64,000 nucleotides of DNA from Metarhizium brunneum. Its lineage: Eukaryota; Ascomycota; Sordariomycetes; Hypocreales; Clavicipitaceae. Position 1 is the stretch's first letter, and every line of letters begins with the position of its first letter. The notes under the pieces were generated by a model, which saw nothing but the letters and a program-made list of their open reading frames with translations, was not told where the DNA came from and did not search any database. The DNA is taken from assembly GCF_013426205.1 (NCBI RefSeq), contig NC_089423.1, positions 7,192,001-7,256,000 on the forward strand, given 5' to 3'. Made by a program: the position numbers and the translations under genes. Shown in pieces: positions 31,980 to 42,752 of the stretch.

Positions 31980-33686
31980 ATGCGTGAACTTTCTTCGGTT
32001 CTCGCCCTTTCGGGCTTGCTGGCCCTGGCGTCGGCACAGGATCCTGCCGCCCTGCTCAACTCGGTGTGCTTCCCCAGCGGACAACTCAAAAACACCATCC
32101 CGTACCCGTGCCCGGGAATCGCCAATGCCAAGCAACAATGCAACCAGTTCCTTCCTGGTCCCAACGCGAGCCCTGATCAGATCAAGAAGCACCGCGACTG
32201 CCTGTGCTTTGACGAGAAGATTATCCAGTTCGAGAAGGGCTGCACTGCTTGCAAGAAGACACACGCCTTCCTCAGCAAGAGGGGCGAAGGCTACTGGAAC
32301 GGAATTTTGGATCGTGTCTACTCCGACTACTGCCAGGCCGAAAACCCAACCGCCGCATACGATGCTTCGTGGGCTTCCGCGTCCCAGGCTGCCGGTCCGA
32401 TACCTACCGGCGGACCCGATGATGTACTCACCAACTATGCCAAGGATCTGCCCGCCGACGAGAAGACAAAGGTTGAACTCTACTGGAAGGGCACTACTGA
32501 GGAGAAGCGTCCCTCGGCCACTGCCACGCCAACTTCCGTGTCGACCAGTGCTGCCGCTACCCCCACGCTGGTTGACGATGATGATGAGTGGTGCGACGAC
32601 GAGGAGACTACTTCCGCCTCCGCCGGTTCTGCCGCCGCGACTACCGCCAGCCCCAACACCGCCGTCTCTGGCAGCACTCAGCCTACTCCTGTTCTGAACG
32701 ACGACTGGATCACTGCCTCTGCCAAGGAGGACCCTTCTGCCAGCACCGTCCGCCCCCCCCAGCCCAGCCAGTCTGGCTGGACTAAGCAGAACGAGACCTC
32801 CCCTGCCCCTGCCACCGAGACTGTCTACATTGACCGTGTCGTCATTGTCAAGGTTTGCCAGAAGTGTGTCTATGCCCAGTCCGACAACGGCGACTTCAAG
32901 CTGGCCTGCTCCAACCCCATGGAGATCGAGGGCACCAAGAAGCAGGTCCCTGTCGAGGAGGCCAAGCACCTTCCCGCTGTCCCTGTCGCTCTTCCCAAGG
33001 AGCCCGTCTCTGTAGAGCAGAAGAAGAAGATCGTCGTTCCGGATACCATCATCCAGCAGGTCTGCGGGTGCTCTTACACCTCGGGCCCCGGCTCCAACGG
33101 CAACGGTGCCAATGGTTCCAACCCTGGAAGCTCCAAGAACCCTGGTTCTGGCTCTGATAGCCCCAAGAACAACGGCGCTACCGGCTCCAATGGCAAGCCT
33201 GGCTCTGGCAACAATGGTGCCAACGGTTCCAACCCTGAAGGCTCCAAGACCCCTGGCTCCGGCCCTGATAGCCCCAAGAACAATGGCTCCAACGGCTCCA
33301 ACGGTCCTAACGGCTCTACTGGCTCTCCTTCTGGCCTTGGCAACGAGGGCCCCAACGGTTCCAACGGCAAGCCCGGCTCTGGCAACAATGGTGCCAACGG
33401 TTCCAACCCCGGCAACCCCAACGCTCCCGGCTCCGGCAACACCGGTGCTGGCTCTGATGCCGGCAGCCCCAAGAATCCCGGCTCCAACGGTTCCAACGGC
33501 CCCAACAATGCCGGCTCGAATGGCGTTGTTGCTCCTTCTGGCAGCAACCCCTCCAAGCCAACTCGCGTCGGCTCTGCTGGTCTGCCTTCGGGAACCAACC
33601 AGGTCCCCATTGTCAGCTCGGCATCCGGCAACATGCCGGCATCCGTGGCTATGCTCTTCCTCGCCGCCATGGCTCTTCTTATCTAA
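31980..33686 (+). CDS. GPI-anchored secreted protein rich in Asn, Gly and Ser (568 aa)
   Basis: Single exon. Residues 1-19 are a signal peptide ending ALASA before QDPAA. Residues about 20-125 form a cysteine-rich head with about nine Cys. A Ser/Thr/Ala-rich spacer with a DDDDEWCDDEE patch follows, then a second small cysteine-containing part (KVCQKCVY, QVCGC). From about residue 365 to 530 the chain is built from repeats of N-G-S-N, P-G-S-G and SPKNNG words. The C-terminus (NMPASVAMLFLAAMALLI) is a hydrophobic GPI-attachment tail. It is probably a cell-wall or surface protein (adhesin-like) carrying many N-glycosylation sequons of the NGS type. No enzyme domain was recognised. Long open frames on the other strand through the repeats are shadows of the periodic codons. 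Confidence 0.85.
   Translation: MRELSSVLALSGLLALASAQDPAALLNSVCFPSGQLKNTIPYPCPGIANAKQQCNQFLPGPNASPDQIKKHRDCLCFDEKIIQFEKGCTACKKTHAFLSKRGEGYWNGILDRVYSDYCQAENPTAAYDASWASASQAAGPIPTGGPDDVLTNYAKDLPADEKTKVELYWKGTTEEKRPSATATPTSVSTSAAATPTLVDDDDEWCDDEETTSASAGSAAATTASPNTAVSGSTQPTPVLNDDWITASAKEDPSASTVRPPQPSQSGWTKQNETSPAPATETVYIDRVVIVKVCQKCVYAQSDNGDFKLACSNPMEIEGTKKQVPVEEAKHLPAVPVALPKEPVSVEQKKKIVVPDTIIQQVCGCSYTSGPGSNGNGANGSNPGSSKNPGSGSDSPKNNGATGSNGKPGSGNNGANGSNPEGSKTPGSGPDSPKNNGSNGSNGPNGSTGSPSGLGNEGPNGSNGKPGSGNNGANGSNPGNPNAPGSGNTGAGSDAGSPKNPGSNGSNGPNNAGSNGVVAPSGSNPSKPTRVGSAGLPSGTNQVPIVSSASGNMPASVAMLFLAAMALLI
33076..33540 (+). repeat. in-frame tandem repeats in the wall-protein gene
   Basis: Imperfect units built on GGTGCCAACGGTTCCAACCC and GGCTCTGGCAACAATGGTGC recur through this stretch. 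The word GGCAAGCC(T/C)GGCTCTGGCAACAATGGTGC appears at least twice. Such arrays expand and contract easily between strains. Confidence 0.7.
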
Positions 33687-36600
33687 TTCAGAACTGCCCC
33701 GAGGGATGCAGTGACCGTTAATGCAAGGAGTTTCTCTTTATAAAGAGGTTCGGACTGGAAATAGGTAATGTTTACTGATCGCCACGGTTGTACCTAAGCT
33801 GTCATTGCGGCCTCTTAATAAACCTATTATATATATGAATGAGTTTGTCTGTATTAAATAGCGTCGCTTAAATTTATCGCTTTTTACTTTACATGCCTGG
33901 CTCTTGATGATTCTGCACTGAGAATATCTTTGTCGTAATAATGACTGGCTAGGACACCGACGCGCACATAATTATGCAGTGTTTGTACAGCGGCATCATA
34001 TCGTGCTAGTGAAATTGAACCAAGATCATAATTACGCAATGCCCAAAGTCAAGCTCCGTCATCTACTGTATCCGCCGGCAGGGGTGATGAAATGACTCGT
34101 TTTGCACGCGGTTAAGCAATGCGAATGGTGTGATGCTTGTCATTGCAACCGAAGTGGGACCTGGTAGCTGAATCCTTTGAACAAAAAAAAAAAGGAGATC
34201 CAATAGCTCTGGCAAAGGCTAGTCCCAATAAGGGGCCACTCTTCCGTCAATTAGACCCAGGGAGAACCACCGTGGTTAATCAGGATGTTGCTTCTACGGA
34301 GCTGTGTGGAGCAACATGCCAATATTCAGATGATTTAAACACAAGACTTGACAGGGTCGGCTGTGGGGTCTCATGGCCTCGGTCGAATGCCGAAGACTGT
34401 GAGGAATGCTACCTTGGCTATATGAATCCAAGATATGTTCATCTCATCAATGCCATTGGGAATTGCTGGCTGATTGTGCCTTGTATTGCTATGCCCTGCG
34501 CTTAACACTTGGGCGCATGATTCGGTAAAGAAGACGCTCCCGATATGTATTCCAACAACGGGGGTTCGGATTGCCTGAGACTGTAGACTGGACAATAGTT
34601 TCGGGGTTCCCGTCGAGTAGCAAAGTATAGGGACACAATCTCAGCCATTTCACCGAGTTATGCCACACTTACGGAGTACACGCTTTTATATCGCCGCAAT
34701 CCCGCATGCATAATTTGGCATGAAATAGTATAGAGATGTCTACTTGTAACAGAATTCAAGACATCGACATCATACCCGTATTCTGTAGCAAAACTATACT
34801 TTTAATAACCCTCCGCCGCCATACCAATGGGGGGTTTCTCAATTCCGATATTAGATCCATGAGAAAGGACCAGGAGCTGATATGTAAGGAACAAGGTCCG
34901 ACGGACATTTGTAGAATATCCATTTATTACAAAGCTCCGTGTCTCCGGATAGCCGAGAGATATTTCCCTGCAAATCTTCTCGCCAGCCTGGACGGTCTGC
35001 GTTCCGCCACTAGCCTCTCTCCGCCTAATTATTGACCTAATTCATGTAAAACAGCATCGAGGATATCCACTTTTCAGCTTTTCCTGTACTATTCAAGTGA
35101 TCCAAGCCACAATAATTCAACCTAAATAGACTTGTTGATGTCCAAGCTGCCATGCCAAGGCCAATGCCTTTTTTATCTGATGAATACCTGTGCTGTCGTT
35201 TCCTAGTCGTGGTGCACCCCTGTACAGTAGTAGTTGTTTTTTGAGGCAAGATTTTGAGCAGAAATATCAGATCATGTTTACAAGAATGCATATTTCTCCA
35301 GGCTTTATTTCAGATTTACAATAGTCACAATCGACTCACTGATCAAGACGTCTAGCTTCGATTTGTCGCCGGATGATCGAATGGATCGATCTGTGGAGAT
35401 TGGGTTCGGAATACCCTACACAGCATTTCAGGGTTTTCGACCAAAATAGTGTATTCGAATTTAGACTAGAATCCGACCATAATTTTCAGTAGCTTCGTGC
35501 AGATGAGCCACGGCTTTTGCGTGATAGTTGGCTATTTCGCCGCACGATTTGATGAACAGTCGGAGGGGAGAGTTTGCTTATAAATGAAACTGCTTCTGAA
35601 CCCGGTTGTCTGCAGTCGGAAAACCACTTACATCCAGGTGTGCAACTTGGTTTTATGGCTTGATAGTCATCTTGCTGCTCGTTGACGACGCCTGGAATGT
35701 AATAAAATAAGAGTATGGTTGCCGTGCTATGTCAGAGGTCACTTCGAGTTTATCAAGTGAGCTCGCGCGACCTTGAAGAACAGAAACTTTCTTCTATACT
35801 TACAGCTGTTTAAATCTTATTTTAGATACCGTTTCTTGGAGCAAATATTGTCACTATTATCTATATAACGTTTTAGCTACTCTTCTTCGCGTAAATGGAT
35901 CGATATGTCATGCCAGGGCCTCGGTAGCAGCGAAGCTAAAAATGCATAGAGTTCATCTCATGAAATGCTGCGACAGGTTGCCAGGTTTGTTATTCTGTAC
36001 TTGATTATTTTTGTTGTAATCATCTAGAGCACACGCATAACGTTATATGCAAAATTCCTAGGGCATTGAGAAGAAGGAAAAAACATATATATAGTTGTGT
36101 TTATTTTAGATTTTATCGTATATCACCAGTACCATATTGTTACACGGAAACGGCTGGTTACACAAGGGCTACGGTCGCGGGATTAGGGCAGAAGGTCCTC
36201 ACCTACTTCTTGTATTTAAAGACGTTTTTGACCTTTAAGGCCTCAAGGAAAACTAAGGACCTTTGATACCAAAGACTGTTATTAGATAAATTGAGTAATT
36301 ACTCCAAGCCTAGCCCTTGTCACGGATATTCTCAATCGAGATCGAATATACGGTAGTTAAGGAAAAGACATGCATTTAGAAAGTTTATTGGAAATTTGCA
36401 GCCTTAATGTTAGTCGATGGCTGCGTAGCTTGAAGAGTTATATTACGTACGCCGTACAAGCTATCAGCGTATAGAAATAATCTCATCCACAGGGGTTTAA
36501 TAATTTCAACACATGTTATCTATCATCTACGTTTTTATCATTGTTTCCTTACGATTAATAATGTTTAAATTGACCAAAGTAGCTCAAGCGGCGTTACAAC

Positions 36601-37518
36601 ATGTCCTTGAACCAGCCCGTGGCGCGCTTTCGAGAACAGGTACGTACGAAGTCGATTCATGCAAGAATCAAACGCGTTGAGAGTCAAGACACAATAAGAA
36701 GTCAAGGCGAAGCATAGGAGACCAATCAAAAAGCGTTAAATTTCTTCACGCGTTATTTTCAAGGCACAACAGATATTAGCCGTCAACGGTTCCATACATA
36801 AGGGCCGAGTCTAGTCAAATTCCCCCCCTCCAGTCTCTTCTTCTAGCTACCAGACGTAATAGAATTCTATCAGCTGCCACATAGGGCCCCACCATTGATT
36901 GTCTTCAGCCAGGGGGATGTCGAATCTTAGGGTAAAGGCTCCCGACCTACTCCTTGATGTAGACATGGCTTTGGTCATGTCTTCAAGTTCCTGTTCATAC
37001 TGCTATTCACTGCCAGTACTTGTCCGCTGTCAAAATGTAGATGACACCGGCGGATGAAATCAACTGACTGGTTTTGTTTTCGAAACCTGCTGTCAAAGTC
37101 TATTCGGGCTCTGCTACCCTTGCAAATGATCTACAATACCCATCCGCCATCCCGGTTGATGCCTGGGCCATGATCACTAAAGCCATCTTCCACGGACCGC
37201 CATAGACAGCCCAGCCTCGTGTTCGGCATGACTATTGGGACCCTCTTTTGCTTTTAGCCATTGCTGAAATGTGGATGCTTGTTGAAATGAAATACAAGAT
37301 ATTTACCGCGCTTCACCTTGCAAGAGTCAAGGCGCTATCCACTAGCAGTACTGCGACTGCCATGCCGCGTATATATCTCCAAGCCAGGTTAACGAGGCCC
37401 CATGGAAAGCTCAACGTCTTGTCGGTAGCCCCTCTCGATCTCTCCTCTCGACCTGGTGCAGAAAAACTCTACGGGTTGAGCCTTCGACGCTGCCATCTTC
37501 CCAAGCAACTCAACAGTC
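33687..37518. other. long stretch with one miniature element and no recognised gene
   Basis: 3.8 kb, A+T-leaning. A 122-codon open frame at 34137-34505 (+) with several Cys could not be linked to any family and has no signal peptide. The last few hundred bases form the promoter and leader of the receptor gene at 37519. Confidence 0.35.
36139..36323 (+). repeat. miniature element, type B, copy 5
   Basis: Begins GTTACACGGAAACGGCTGG and ends AGCCTAGCCCTTGTCAC, 185 bp. It is one of the best-preserved copies and has both outer termini. ATATT occurs on both sides (before the left end, and two bases after the right end), which may be a remnant of a target duplication. Confidence 0.75.
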
Positions 37519-38977
37519 ATGGCGAAGCTCAGCGAGGACCAACTCAACGCTATTAGCGTTATCGAGCGGGCGTGCTCGGTGCCATCTCTCCTGGGATGTG
37601 TCTTCATCATCGCCACCTTCTGCATGTCAAGCGCCTTCCACAAACCCATCAACCGACTCGTTTTCTACGCTTCCTTCGGCAACATGCTGGCCAACTTCGG
37701 CACGCTCATGTCGCTGTCTTACTTGAACAATCTCGACTCCTTTGGGTGCCAGTTTCAGGCTTTCTTGCTCCAATTGTGCGTAGTTTGAGACCACATATGA
37801 CGGTTGCTTCATGCTGACAACCCTCCCAAGCTTCACCCCTGCGGATGCCTTCTGGACGTTGGCCATGGCCATCAACGTGTATCTCAGCGTTTACCACGAA
37901 TTTGATGCGCAGCGCCTACGCAAGATGGAACTGTGGTATTTGATTGGCTGCTACGGGGTTCCCTTTGTTCCTGCCTTTGCCTACCTATTCGCCCGGAATA
38001 AGCTGGGACAGCGCATCTACGGAAACGCAACGCTGTGGTGCTGGGTGTCGACCGACTACGATGCCCTCCGTGTTGCCACGTTGTATGCTCCAGTGTGGTG
38101 AGTTTTGCTAGTTTAGACCGTGTGAACTTTGCCAATGCTGACCATGTGCTTGCAAAGGATTGCCATCCTCGTCACCCTCTCTATTTACATACGCATTGGT
38201 CGCACGATTTACGAGACACGCAAACAGCTGTACGACTTTCACTCGTCGGATCCCGACCCCTTGTCTTTAGACGGCGAGGCTCTAGCCACGGTCAAGAGAA
38301 CAGAAGTCACGGTGACTAGCGAGGCTGTCGGTGAGCCTGGAATCGCTCTTGGCCCCCTGCCTCGTCGCGATTCTTCTTCGGCAGACAACCCCCAAAGAGC
38401 CAGCGCCGCATACTCGGTCCATATATCTGCCAACAACTCCACGGTCTTTGACGGCAAGCCTGTACTTCCCATTCCGTGGACAACCATTCACCACGCGAGC
38501 ACTGTGCAGATTGCGTCGCAGAGGCTTTCTAAGCCCGCTCGACGACATATCCATGAGCTCAATAATGCGGCGTGGTCCTACACTAAATGCGCTATTCTGT
38601 TCTTTGCCGTTCTCCTGATTACATGGATTCCATCAAGTGCCAACCGAGTCTACTCGGCTGTTCATCCGGGAGATGTCTCTGTTCCGCTCCAGTTTATGAG
38701 CGCCTTTGTCCTACCACTCCAGGGATTCTGGAACGCGGTCATATATGCAGTCACATCGTGGGGAGCGTGCAAGAATGTGCTTCACGGCTGGAAGCTCGGT
38801 TGGAGGCAAGCTGTTTCCCAAAGTATGGGAACAAACGATGCAACTGGCCGCAATTATCGGCGTTACGAGACCCAGTTCAAGTCGCCGGCAAGGACTCACG
38901 TAACGTGGGAGTCGGAGAGCGTGACTGAACTTGCCAGAGTCACAACGAATTCGGCTGAAGGACGGGGAAATTACTGA
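37519..38977 (+). CDS. seven-TM G-protein-coupled receptor, cAMP-receptor-like (447 aa)
   Basis: Three exons: 37519-37775, 37831-38097 and 38158-38977. The introns are 55 and 60 bp and the phase closes to 448 codons. Seven hydrophobic segments are visible at about 19-39, 47-68, 84-106, 120-140, 168-190, 316-338 and 350-374. TM3 begins FTPADAFWTLAMAINVYL and TM5 contains TLYAPVWIAILVTLSIYI, as in fungal Dicty_CAR/cAMP-receptor-like GPCRs. The third cytosolic loop is long (about 192-314), Ser-rich and charged, and the C-tail has about 70 residues. It is a plasma-membrane receptor likely coupled to a heterotrimeric G protein. The ligand is unknown; relatives are tied to nutrient sensing and development. 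Confidence 0.88.
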
Positions 38978-40330
38978 AGGGGCTCGTGCATTCATGCACT
39001 TTTTCTGTTTCTTCCGAATATAGGTGGCCTTTTGTGACTGCCGCTTTAGTTTTGTTGCTAATCTCTACGAAAACCAAGCTCATGGATTCCGTTTATTAGC
39101 GTTTCAGATATCTTACTAATACGGTATACTCCCTTTCATGTTTGAGATGTCGGTTACATTGTAAATTTCCCGAAACAAAGCTAGGATTTTGTCATGTTTT
39201 GATAATCATAAAACCTGCCATATTGAGCAGTGTACCTCAGTAAGCCTCTAGTTTAACTATTGTGAGATGTATTTGCAGACAAAGGCCCAGAAAGGAACAC
39301 AGACAAGATGGCTCCATTCAAGATGTAGTTTGCTTATCCATTATTACTACAGGTTCATAGTGCTCACTTTGTAATGCCAGGTGAGTTTATTATGGCCTGG
39401 ATTAAGGTCACCCAATAGAGCATGGTGGCACCAAGGATTTATCGGATATTCCGCTGCGTTGTCTATAGTGTGCTAGTTCCTCCGGACCAGGTAAACGGTC
39501 CAGAAGAAGAAGGAAAGAATGGCAACTTCCCATCTTTAGCGCCGTCTTATAGTGTAAACCAGGCCTAGTGAGATGGTATTGTGGGTTCTTCAAATTGGTC
39601 AATGGTATTCGGACCGAGTGACGCTGTGACTTGTTAGTTGGCCACACCAACTATTAGCTCATCCATACATATAGTGCCGGCGTCAACTACCGACCGCATG
39701 AGGTCATGGATGACTGCGATTAGCATCGCGGCCAACTCCCATGCAGTCATTGACAATAGATGCCTCTAGTAATAGCCATCGGCGTGAGTTTCTGTCAATA
39801 GATGATGTTTCCCCTTTGCCATCTTCCGTTTCAGATGACGCAAGATGCGATGGGGAAGGGTTCTGACTGCTGCGACGGGCAGCACACGGCGTGTCCGGAT
39901 TACGTTTTTGCTACATCCACATGGAGCAATGATCAACAAAAAGGATGAATCGCGGTACTGATCGTCGCGGGAAGCGTGGGCCAGCTCGCATCTTACCGGA
40001 GAGTGGCAATTCCACCACTCATTGTTCTGAAAAGCCAACGTTCCATACATCTTCGACCCATATGGGCGGGTTTTCTAGTCCATGCTAACCTCTTTTGCGG
40101 AGCGACGTGGTAGAGGGCGCTTCTTGGCAGCTTACTCGGGACGTCATTGTAAGTGGTATTGGTAGGAAAGACAATTTCAACGAGGTAGTTGCGCGCCCGG
40201 AACGGTAACAAGGCTTCTCTTGGACGGGAATATAAAAGCAACATATAACATCAATACATTGATATTAGCTTGATACCCATAAGCATCTCCTGCAACGGTC
40301 CTCCCACCTCAGCCCTGTCCGCCTTGTACA
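38978..40330. other. no gene recognised
   Basis: 1.35 kb between the receptor and a secreted-protein gene. Minus-strand open frames at 39408-39650, 39766-40050 and 39993-40244 carry no motif. Confidence 0.35.
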
Positions 40331-41212
40331 ATGGCCCCTTTCAAGACGATTCTCACATTGGCTTTGGCCTCCACGGCCCAAGCAGGCATTACAGTCGTCT
40401 GGCAAGGCGGCAGTTGTTCCAACCCAACAGGCCCAACCATTGACATTAGCCCCGAGGGAGTCAATACCTGCACACTGTACAACTTCTTCCCCAACAACGA
40501 CCCCAGGGGCCACGTCACCGTCACCACGAGCGGTGGTCCCAACGGCGTTGCCATTTTCCAGCTCCCGCAGAGCCAGGAAGACCAGCACATCCAGTGCGGT
40601 TCATTACAGGGCATCTTCCACCAGTCGGGATGCTACGACTCCGTCACGCCCGCGCTGGATGTCGTCACCGCCGAGTGCGACCAAACGGGCTGCAATAACC
40701 TGGCCGGCATCCCGTCAGGCAAGCTAGTGGCATCCATTCCGTCCACTCCCGCCAAGAGGGCAAAGCGAGGCGCAGAGGGCAGCTTCACGTCTCGACGACG
40801 AGACTCGTGCAGCGGGTCGACGAGTGTGACGTGCGACGACTGCGTTAGCTGTCTCGCCCAGGGTGCTCGGGTTTCGCCCTTCATCAGCTGCCCCGGCCAA
40901 GGCAACTCGTGCTCCGTCCAGCTGTCCCACTCGGTCACGGTGACGGATTCCTTCAGCATGTCTGTCGGCGCGGCGGACGTATTCACCGCCTCGGTGGACG
41001 TCTCTCACTCCATTGCCGTGACAAACGGCGACTCGGAAACCTTTACGGTTAGTCCTGGCCAGGCGGGATTTGTGCAGTACGAACCACTGGCTCAGTGCGG
41101 CACCAAGACTGTACATAACGGCGACGGCTCCGTCTGCGCGCAGGCCAAGGGTACTTTTATCCTCGACAACCAGGGCGCCGGTGGTCAACTATCGTTTGTT
41201 CGATCAAACTAG
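40331..41212 (+). CDS. secreted cysteine-rich protein with dibasic sites (293 aa)
   Basis: Single exon. A signal peptide ends at AQA (residue 18). An N-terminal domain (about 19-140) holds around six Cys. A linker with AKRAKR (141-146) and RRR (155-157) fits Kex2-type processing. The C-terminal domain (about 158-293) starts with a Cys-rich knot (SVTCDDCVSCLAQG). It then has alternating Ser/Thr/Val strands (HSVTVTDSFSMSVG, ASVDVSHSIAVTNG) and VSPGQAGFVQYEP, a texture seen in beta-hairpin-rich extracellular proteins, including some aerolysin-like pore formers. That last link is only an impression. No enzymatic motif was found. A secreted effector, wall protein or processed two-chain protein are all possible. 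Confidence 0.78.
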   Translation: MAPFKTILTLALASTAQAGITVVWQGGSCSNPTGPTIDISPEGVNTCTLYNFFPNNDPRGHVTVTTSGGPNGVAIFQLPQSQEDQHIQCGSLQGIFHQSGCYDSVTPALDVVTAECDQTGCNNLAGIPSGKLVASIPSTPAKRAKRGAEGSFTSRRRDSCSGSTSVTCDDCVSCLAQGARVSPFISCPGQGNSCSVQLSHSVTVTDSFSMSVGAADVFTASVDVSHSIAVTNGDSETFTVSPGQAGFVQYEPLAQCGTKTVHNGDGSVCAQAKGTFILDNQGAGGQLSFVRSN

Positions 41213-41398
41213 GGAGGCTTACACTTGCTATCATGTACACTCTGTCTAGTGGATGTTTTTCTATAACTTGCGTCTCTGTTGGCCATGATGAATAGGAGCA
41301 ATAGGCGGCTGAGGGGTATAACATGTCATTATCATGTGGTAGTAGATGCTTAGACACGGGACTCAAACCCACGAGCAATAGCTTTCCACACTAATTCC

Positions 41399-42022
41399 TT
41401 ACAAGTCTATAGACATCATAATCTCTCCATCTTCATCTGGTGGCGCAATCTCCCTGAACCCTAGCTTCTCATAAAACTTGTATGGCGAGTCTTCAGGCTT
41501 GACAGTCTTGAGGGGGTTGCCACTACTTTTGCCCTCTGGCGGCGTGGACATGACCCCCAACCTCTTTGCCCCAGGGTTATGCTGTCGTATATGCGCCATG
41601 GCAAATTCCACGCCCCGCCGACCGTACCCGAGACTCTGATAACGGCCATCGATCATAAAGCGCCAGATGTAGTATGCCTCGTCGGGATCCCAGATGGCCA
41701 TCATTAGCATGCCGACAAGCGTCTCGTCGGCGTAGATGGCTCGCACCCATGCGTCTTCGGAATAGTGGGCTTCGCAGAGAGACCACACGTTGGGCGCGAG
41801 GTTGCCTTTCTGGCCGTCTTTGGGGCTGAGGTTTGCTACCGCTCGCCAATTGTCCTCGGTGACTTTGCGAAAAGTGAGGGTTGAGTCCCTGTTGGGGGAG
41901 GACTGCTAGGAGCAGCCTCCATCGTGCTTTGTAGAGGTAGCGTAGACGAGGATATTAGGGAACTACTGTCGGGAAGAGTAATGGATTCCAAGAGAGAGTT
42001 ATACTGCGATAAGCGCAGCCAT
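41399..42022 (-). CDS. GNAT acetyltransferase (about 174 aa)
   Basis: The main exon is 41905-41399. Its frame opens with RDSTLTFRKVTEDNWRAVANL, typical of the start of spermine/spermidine-type GNATs, and an in-frame TAG just before 41905 forces an upstream exon. I propose exon 1 at 42022-42005 (MAALIA) and a 99-bp intron 41906-42004 (GTATAA...CCTAG), which gives 174 residues. The acetyl-CoA binding motif A is clear: WRFMIDGRYQSLGYGRRGVEFAM. The C-terminal YKFYEKLGFREI is also typical. It is probably cytosolic and acetylates a polyamine or other small amine. The first exon is the least certain part. Confidence 0.75.
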
Positions 42023-42752
42023 GGATTCCTGTATATAGCAGTTTGAAAGGTGTAAGCCTCCTTTCATACGGAAAATGACTCAGCGTTTACGCTGCTGCAT
42101 GTTGGCCTGCCACCCCCATGCCCCATTCAAGCCATGGTATGACATCAGAGTATGACTCAACTGCATGGCATATGTATCCAGGCGGACTAATTCTGGCCTA
42201 GAGGTAGGGCTGTCTGGCGGGTCCGTTCCATCGTGTAGCCATCGACATGTATAAATTATTCTGTAATTCCCAGTCATGGCCTGGAAAAATGAGGCGAAGA
42301 AAAAAGACGACTTCCAAAATACGCCACAGTCACATTCGAGAAGCCAATCAAATTATGTACAAGCGTCCTGACTTTGCGCGAGGTATTGCGACCTGCGTAC
42401 ATGCTGTCCATTCTTCTCGATGCACCCACTGCTGTAGAGCAAAGACCGTCACCTTGGTGTGTGGTGCATCAACAACGCTGCTAATCACTATGGTGTGGCT
42501 ATTCGTAAAGGCCAAAGCAGATGCAGACGCATTTCATGGGTAGTATCTGTTCTGTAGTAAATGTATTTCTCAGCATTGTTCAGTAATTGTGAGTTCTATC
42601 ATCAGGGCAACTACTAATTTGCAAATAAACGACCTACTATTAGGTTTAGACAATGCCAGCAAATACTATTGCCAGTTCTATCCTAGGCAGTTCCAAACCA
42701 CACGTGCATTACATGGCCAAAGTGAAGGTGCCTTGCCATTTGTACGGGTCCT
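42023..42752. other. no gene recognised
   Basis: Intergenic DNA between the acetyltransferase start and the 3' end of the fusion enzyme. Only short open frames occur, with no motif. Confidence 0.35.

Noticed and set aside
31953..32969. 338-codon minus-strand frame across the wall-protein gene
   Set aside because: It mirrors the periodic codons of the plus-strand gene, which has a signal peptide and GPI tail.
33074..33670. Minus-strand Pro/Leu/Glu-rich frame
   Set aside because: Antisense shadow of the NGS repeats.
34137..34505. 122-codon frame with several Cys
   Set aside because: No signal peptide, no homologue I know, poor codon texture; not supported as a gene.
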